The notes under the pieces: generated by a model
Databases searched by the model: none
Told to the model about the DNA's origin: nothing
Seen by the model: the letters and a program-made list of their open reading frames with translations, nothing else
Made by a program: the position numbers and the translations under genes
Shown here: one piece after another, positions 59,902 to 64,000 of the stretch
How positions within the stretch are numbered: position 1 is the first letter of the stretch
Layout of the letters: the number at the start of each line of letters is the position of its first letter
Assembly: GCA_963695195.1 (NCBI GenBank)
Contig: CAVOGE010000007.1
Location: 1,426,001 to 1,490,000, forward strand
Direction: 5' to 3'
Source: CF-167 sp963695195
GTDB taxonomy: Bacteria; Chloroflexota; Limnocylindria; QHBO01
DNA length: 64,000 nt

Positions 59902-60453
59902 ATGTCACGAATCGGTCGACTGCCCATACCGCTTCCCGCCGGCGTGGAGGTGACCCTGGAGGGCCGCGCGCTGCGCGTGCGCGGACCGCTCGGCACCCTT
60001 GAGCGCGAGATCCACCCCGATATGCAGCTGGAGCAGACGGCAGCCGAGCTGCGAGTCGTTCGTCCGACGGACGAACCACGGCACCGGGCGCTGCACGGCC
60101 TGACTCGCACCCTGGTTGCGAACATGGTCGCCGGCGTGACGACGGGTTTCACGAAGGGGCTCGAGATCAGCGGCGTCGGGTACCGGGCCCAATTGCAGGG
60201 CACGAAGCTGGTGCTCGCGCTCGGGTACTCGCATCCGGTGGAGGTCGCGGCACCCGAGGGGATCACCTTCCAGGTTGAGACGCCCACCCGCTTGGCCGTA
60301 TTCGGCGCCGACAAGGAGCTTGTCGGCCAGACGGCGGCGTACATCAGGTCGCGACGCAAGCCCGAGCCGTATAAGGGCAAGGGGATCCGGTACGCCGGCG
60401 AAGTGATCCTGCGCAAGGCCGGCAAGGCCGGCAAGGTCGGAGGCGCGAAGTAG
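59902..60453 (+). CDS. rplF: Ribosomal protein uL6
   Basis: 183 residues with the duplicated L6 fold. SRIGRLPIPLPAGVEVTLEG start and the C-terminal RRKPEPYKGKGIRYAGEVI signature. It lies near the sarcin-ricin loop where GTPase factors bind. Confidence 0.97.
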   Translation: MSRIGRLPIPLPAGVEVTLEGRALRVRGPLGTLEREIHPDMQLEQTAAELRVVRPTDEPRHRALHGLTRTLVANMVAGVTTGFTKGLEISGVGYRAQLQGTKLVLALGYSHPVEVAAPEGITFQVETPTRLAVFGADKELVGQTAAYIRSRRKPEPYKGKGIRYAGEVILRKAGKAGKVGGAK

Positions 60454-60455
60454 CC

Positions 60456-60812
60456 ATGAACACACCATCACGCGACGCACTGCGTCGGAAGCGCCACGAG
60501 CGCCTTCGTCTTCGGATCTCCGGGAGCACCGAGCGGCCGCGCCTTTCCGTCTTCCGCAGCGCCAAGTACATCTATGCCCAGGTCGTGGATGACACCACCG
60601 GCAACACCCTGGCGGCCGCATCGAGCCGCGAGGCGGCCCTGGGCGGCGGACCCGGCAAGACTTCGGCGGCACACGCCGTTGGTCGTGCGATCGCCGAGCG
60701 TGCGAGAGCGGCCGGCGTCTCGGCCGTGGTACTCGACCGCGGCGGGTATCGATATCACGGGCGGGTTCGCTCGCTCGCCGAGGGCGCCCGCGAGGGCGGC
60801 CTCGACCTGTAG
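60456..60812 (+). CDS. rplR: Ribosomal protein uL18
   Basis: 118 residues. RLRISGSTERPRLSVFRSAK and YIYAQVVDD match the 5S-binding L18; the end VLDRGGYRYHGRVRSLAEGA is diagnostic. Two bases after rplF. Confidence 0.97.
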   Translation: MNTPSRDALRRKRHERLRLRISGSTERPRLSVFRSAKYIYAQVVDDTTGNTLAAASSREAALGGGPGKTSAAHAVGRAIAERARAAGVSAVVLDRGGYRYHGRVRSLAEGAREGGLDL

Positions 60813-60822
60813 CGGAGGAATC

Positions 60823-61410
60823 ATGGCTCGCATCGATGCAACAAAGCTCAACCTCGAAGAGAAGGTCGTCCAGATCAACCGGGTCAGCAAGGTCGTCAAA
60901 GGTGGTCGTCGCTTCAGCTTCAGTTCTGTGGTGGTCGTCGGCGACGGCAACGGGATCGTCGGCGTGGGTCTCGGCAAGGCCGGCGAGGTCCCCGAGTCGA
61001 TCCGCAAGGGGGTGGAGGATGCCAAGAAGCACCTCGTGAAGGTCCCCCTGGTCGGGGCGACCATTCCGCACGCGGTGACCTGCGACTTCGGGGCGAGTAC
61101 TGTCATGCTCCGGCCGGCCTCACAGGGGACCGGCGTCATCGCGGGCGGCTCGGTCCGCGCGGTCGTCGAGGCGGCCGGGATTCGCGACCTGCTCAGCAAG
61201 TCGATGGGCAGCAACAATCCGATCAACGTCGTGCGCGCAACCGTGGCGTGCCTTCGCTCGCTGCGTTCCGCGGACGCGATTGCGGCTGCACGCGGCAAGA
61301 CCGCCGAGCAGTTGCTGGGCAAGCGTGGGGCTGAGGCGGCGCGCAAGCCGCATGAGGTCGTCGCACGACCCGCGCCCGCCTTCCCGTTCGGAGGCTCACG
61401 TGGCCGATAA
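60823..61410 (+). CDS. rpsE: Ribosomal protein uS5
   Basis: 195 residues from ATG 60823, preceded by GGAGGAA. KVVKGGRRFSFSSVVVVGDG and GSNNPINVVRATVACL define S5, a fidelity protein. About 25 extra C-terminal residues relative to E. coli, rich in Ala, Pro and Arg. It overlaps rpmD by 11 bases. Confidence 0.96.
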   Translation: MARIDATKLNLEEKVVQINRVSKVVKGGRRFSFSSVVVVGDGNGIVGVGLGKAGEVPESIRKGVEDAKKHLVKVPLVGATIPHAVTCDFGASTVMLRPASQGTGVIAGGSVRAVVEAAGIRDLLSKSMGSNNPINVVRATVACLRSLRSADAIAAARGKTAEQLLGKRGAEAARKPHEVVARPAPAFPFGGSRGR

Positions 61411-61642
61411 GAGCACGACGCCGAACGTCGGTACAATGCTTCGCGTCACCTGGGTCAAATCGACCATCGGTCACAGGGCCGGCGCGCGAGGCACCATTCG
61501 GGCGCTCGGGCTGCATCGGCTGCACCAGACGATCGAACTCACCGATACCCCCGTCAACCGTGGAATGCTTCGCCGCGTCGCCTTCCTGCTGACGGTCGAG
61601 GAGCCGCTTGCCGGCGGAGCCGCCACCGAGAAGGACGCCTGA
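61400..61642 (+). CDS. rpmD: Ribosomal protein uL30
   Basis: 80 residues from GTG 61400. LRVTWVKSTIGHRAGARGTI and LGLHRLHQTIELTDTP match L30, with about ten extra residues at each end. Stop overlaps the rplO ATG by one base. Confidence 0.94.
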   Translation: MADKSTTPNVGTMLRVTWVKSTIGHRAGARGTIRALGLHRLHQTIELTDTPVNRGMLRRVAFLLTVEEPLAGGAATEKDA

Positions 61643-62247
61643 TGAAACTGCACGATCCGCGCCCGAACAAGGGGTCGCACACACCGTCGCGGCGCCTTGG
61701 GCGTGGCCACGGGTCCGGCCGCGGCAAGACAGCCGGCCGAGGGACCAAGGGGCAGAAGTCGCGAGCCGGTGGGGGCATTCCCGCCTGGTTCGAGGGCGGC
61801 CAGACGCCGATCCACATCCGGACACCCAAGCTCCATGGGTTCAAGAATCGGTTCCGCGTTGAGTACGCTGCCATCAACCTTGCGCGGCTCAGCGATGTCG
61901 CCCCCGGCACGCTGATCACGCCCGAGGTGCTTCGCCACGACGGCCTGCTTCGCGACGCCAAGACGCGTCCACAGCCGGTCAAGATCCTCGGCGGTGGCGA
62001 TGCGCCCCGTGGCGTCACCATCCATGCCCACGCCTTCACCCAGTCCGCGTTCGAGAAGCTCGAGTCGGCCGGCAGCGTGGCGCAGCTGATCAGCTGGCCC
62101 GATGGGGCTCCCGTCGATCGCATGCCGGAGATGGTGGCCGCGGAGCCGCCAACGCCTGAGCCCTCCGGGGTTGGCGTCGCGGCCCAGTCCGAGGCGTCTA
62201 CCGAGGCGGACCAGCCGGGCGCCGACGAGAGCGAGAGCGAGTCCTAG
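61642..62247 (+). CDS. rplO: Ribosomal protein uL15 with acidic C-terminal tail
   Basis: 201 residues. The N-terminal PNKGSHTPSRRLGRGHGSGR and GFKNRFRVEYAAINLARL match L15. The last 50 residues are an extension rich in Glu, Ser and Pro ending DESESES, absent from standard L15. It ends two bases before secY. Confidence 0.95.
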   Translation: MKLHDPRPNKGSHTPSRRLGRGHGSGRGKTAGRGTKGQKSRAGGGIPAWFEGGQTPIHIRTPKLHGFKNRFRVEYAAINLARLSDVAPGTLITPEVLRHDGLLRDAKTRPQPVKILGGGDAPRGVTIHAHAFTQSAFEKLESAGSVAQLISWPDGAPVDRMPEMVAAEPPTPEPSGVGVAAQSEASTEADQPGADESESES

Positions 62248-62249
62248 CC

Positions 62250-63533
62250 TTGATCGAGTCGCTGGTCACCGCCTTCCGCGCACCGGACATCCGGCGCAAG
62301 ATCCTCTTCACGCTGGGGATCCTGCTCGTCTTCCGGGCGCTGACCAACGTGCCGGTCGCGGGAGTGGACCAGACCCAACTGGCGAACCTGTTCAACTCGA
62401 ACCAGCTGCTCGGTCTCCTGGACCTCTTCTCAGGCGGCGGCCTGGCGACCGCGTCGATCATCGGGATGGGCGTCAACCCGTACATCAATGCCAGCATCAT
62501 CATGCAGCTGATGCAGGGGGTCATCCCGAGCCTCGGCGAGCTCGCGCGTGAGGGCGAGTACGGCCGCAACCGGCTGAACCAGTACACCCGCCTGCTCACG
62601 GTGCCGATGGCCTTCGCCCAGGGCTATGGCTTCTCCGTCCTGCTCCAGGCGAACAACGTCATCCCTGCGTCGCCCCTCTTCAGCTTCGAGACGCTGACGC
62701 TGCTCGTGTCGTTCACCGCTGGAACGATCCTGCTGATGTGGCTCGGTGAGCTGATCAGCGAGCGGGGCCTTGGGAACGGCATCAGCTTCATCATCTTTGC
62801 CGGGATCGTCGGCCGGTTGCCACACAGCGCCGAGCCGGTCGTCTCCGGCCCTGACGGGCTGATTCGGATCATCCCGTTCATCATCATCGCGATCGTAGTC
62901 ATCGCCGGCGTCGTCTTCATCAACGAGGGCCAGCGACGGATCCCGGTGCAGTACGCAAGCCGCGTTCGCGGACGCCGCATGTACCAGGGTCAGACGCAGT
63001 ACCTGCCGCTGAAGGTGACCATGGCCGGCGTGATCCCGATCATCTTCGCCATCAGCATCCTGCTCTTCCCGGCGCAAATCGCCCAGTACTTCACGGCTTC
63101 GTCGATCGACTGGGTCCGGTCCGCGGCCGAGTTCGTCGTACAGAACCTGAGTTCCAGTAATCCGCTGGTGTACGGCGTGCTGTACTTCGTGCTGGTCGTC
63201 TTCTTCACCTATTTCTACACGGCATTCCAGTTCCGGCCCGATCAGACGGCCGATTACCTCCGCAAGAACGGTGGCTTCATCCCGGGCATCCGGCCAGGCA
63301 AACCGACCGAGGAGTTCCTCGGCCGAGTCACCAACCGGATCACGCTCGGTGGCGCCCTCTTCCTGGCGTCCCTGGCCGTGCTGCCCCTCCTCGTATCAAC
63401 GGCCATCCCTGGCACGAGCGGACTGCAGCTCGGTGGCACGAGCATCCTGATCGTGGTCAGCGTTGTTGTCGAAACGATGAAACAGCTGGAGGCCCAGATG
63501 CTGATGCGCCACTACGAGGGCTTCATCCGGTGA
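62250..63533 (+). CDS. secY: Preprotein translocase subunit SecY
   Basis: 427 residues with ten membrane helices. LFSGGGLATASIIGMGVNPY, the plug and gate region, and the cytoplasmic loop GRRMYQGQTQYLPLKVTMAG and FRPDQTADYLRKNGGFIPG are classic. The TTG start at 62250 gives IESLVTAFRAPDIRRKI, the normal N-terminus. It forms the protein-conducting channel with SecE. Its TGA overlaps the adk GTG. Confidence 0.96.
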   Translation: MIESLVTAFRAPDIRRKILFTLGILLVFRALTNVPVAGVDQTQLANLFNSNQLLGLLDLFSGGGLATASIIGMGVNPYINASIIMQLMQGVIPSLGELAREGEYGRNRLNQYTRLLTVPMAFAQGYGFSVLLQANNVIPASPLFSFETLTLLVSFTAGTILLMWLGELISERGLGNGISFIIFAGIVGRLPHSAEPVVSGPDGLIRIIPFIIIAIVVIAGVVFINEGQRRIPVQYASRVRGRRMYQGQTQYLPLKVTMAGVIPIIFAISILLFPAQIAQYFTASSIDWVRSAAEFVVQNLSSSNPLVYGVLYFVLVVFFTYFYTAFQFRPDQTADYLRKNGGFIPGIRPGKPTEEFLGRVTNRITLGGALFLASLAVLPLLVSTAIPGTSGLQLGGTSILIVVSVVVETMKQLEAQMLMRHYEGFIR

Positions 63534-64000
63534 CCGCGGCGGGCCACGGCCCGACGGCGTCGCAAAACGGGCGACGGATCCTCCTCCTGGTCGGCCCGGT
63601 TGGCGCCGGCAAAGGGACCCAGGCAGCCGCCATGAGCGCGGAGCTCGGCCTCGTCCACCTGGCCTCCGGCAATCTCTTTCGCCAGGCGCTGCGCGACGGA
63701 AGCGAGCTCGGCGAGCGAGCTCGCACCTACATGGAGCGCGGTGACCTCGTACCCGACGACATCACCATCGGCATGTTCATGGAAAAGCTTGCGGCGCCGG
63801 CCACGTCGAACGGCGCCATCCTCGATGGTTTCCCCCGGACCGTCACCCAGGCACAGGCGCTCGACGCCACGCTGGCCGAGCGAGGACAGCGCATCGAGCG
63901 CGTCATCTCCATCGAGGTGCCGATCGAGGAGCTGGTGGCACGGGTGGCCGGCCGGCGGGTCTGCCCCACGTGCGGGACCCCATACCATCTCGCCGGGGAG
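63530..64000 (+). CDS. adk: Adenylate kinase (partial, runs off the window)
   Basis: 157 residues visible, starting at GTG 63530 (GTGA overlap with secY). A 17-residue leader precedes the P-loop GPVGAGKGTQ (usually GPPGAGKGTQ). LASGNLFRQAL, the AMP site GAILDGFPRTVTQAQAL and the start of a LID domain with zinc-type CPTCGTPYH follow. It balances AMP, ADP and ATP. Its place after secY is standard. Confidence 0.95.
   Translation, partial: MTAAGHGPTASQNGRRILLLVGPVGAGKGTQAAAMSAELGLVHLASGNLFRQALRDGSELGERARTYMERGDLVPDDITIGMFMEKLAAPATSNGAILDGFPRTVTQAQALDATLAERGQRIERVISIEVPIEELVARVAGRRVCPTCGTPYHLAGE

Overview
This 64 kb window is GC-rich chromosomal DNA from an uncultured-looking bacterium, most likely a member of the Chloroflexota (perhaps near the Limnocylindria / Ellin6529 lineage). 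That placement is inferred from the 16S text, a large Gram-positive-type SRP RNA with an Alu domain, a Cys-rich plus LysM envelope protein of a kind common in that phylum, a CofE-like gene and the gene order. No database search was possible. The window is mostly core information-processing genes, with two accessory stretches in unusual places.

Layout: 1-3.4 kb holds the end of a membrane protein, a two-subunit CoA-transferase and a PMT-type mannosyltransferase. 3.5-8.8 kb holds a TadA-like deaminase with altered active-site residues, two tRNA-Ser genes, SRP RNA, dnaX-ybaB-recR and a split transketolase. 8.8-21.6 kb holds the rRNA genes. The 16S unit (promoter, processing stem, 16S, terminator-like hairpin) is separated from the 23S-5S unit (own promoter and processing stem) by about 7.7 kb. 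That gap contains tRNA-Ile, a CofE-like gene and tRNA-Ala, followed by a regulator and secreted-protein cluster. This split rRNA locus is the most striking feature. 21.7-34.3 kb holds a LysM protein, an Fpg-like glycosylase, ribosomal protein S1 with a repetitive acidic tail, clpC-radA-PIN/TRAM-ispDF-rlmB, three tRNAs and an unknown membrane protein.

34.3-64 kb is a nearly continuous transcription and translation block: rpmG-tRNA-Trp-secE-nusG-rplKAJL, rpoBC, then str-S10-spc genes through secY and the start of adk. The usual rplL-rpoB junction is interrupted by an opposite-strand aquaporin / ACR3 arsenite-permease block carrying a half-length aquaporin copy. rpoB therefore has its own promoter. 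Many genes overlap by 1-4 bases (ATGA, GTGA, TTGA), indicating translational coupling.

Protein-level oddities: RpoB has Asn where E. coli His526 lies in the rifampicin pocket. RpoC has a long coiled-coil insertion and a perfect EF-hand loop in its C-terminal tail. L5 may carry a histone-H1-like N-terminal extension.
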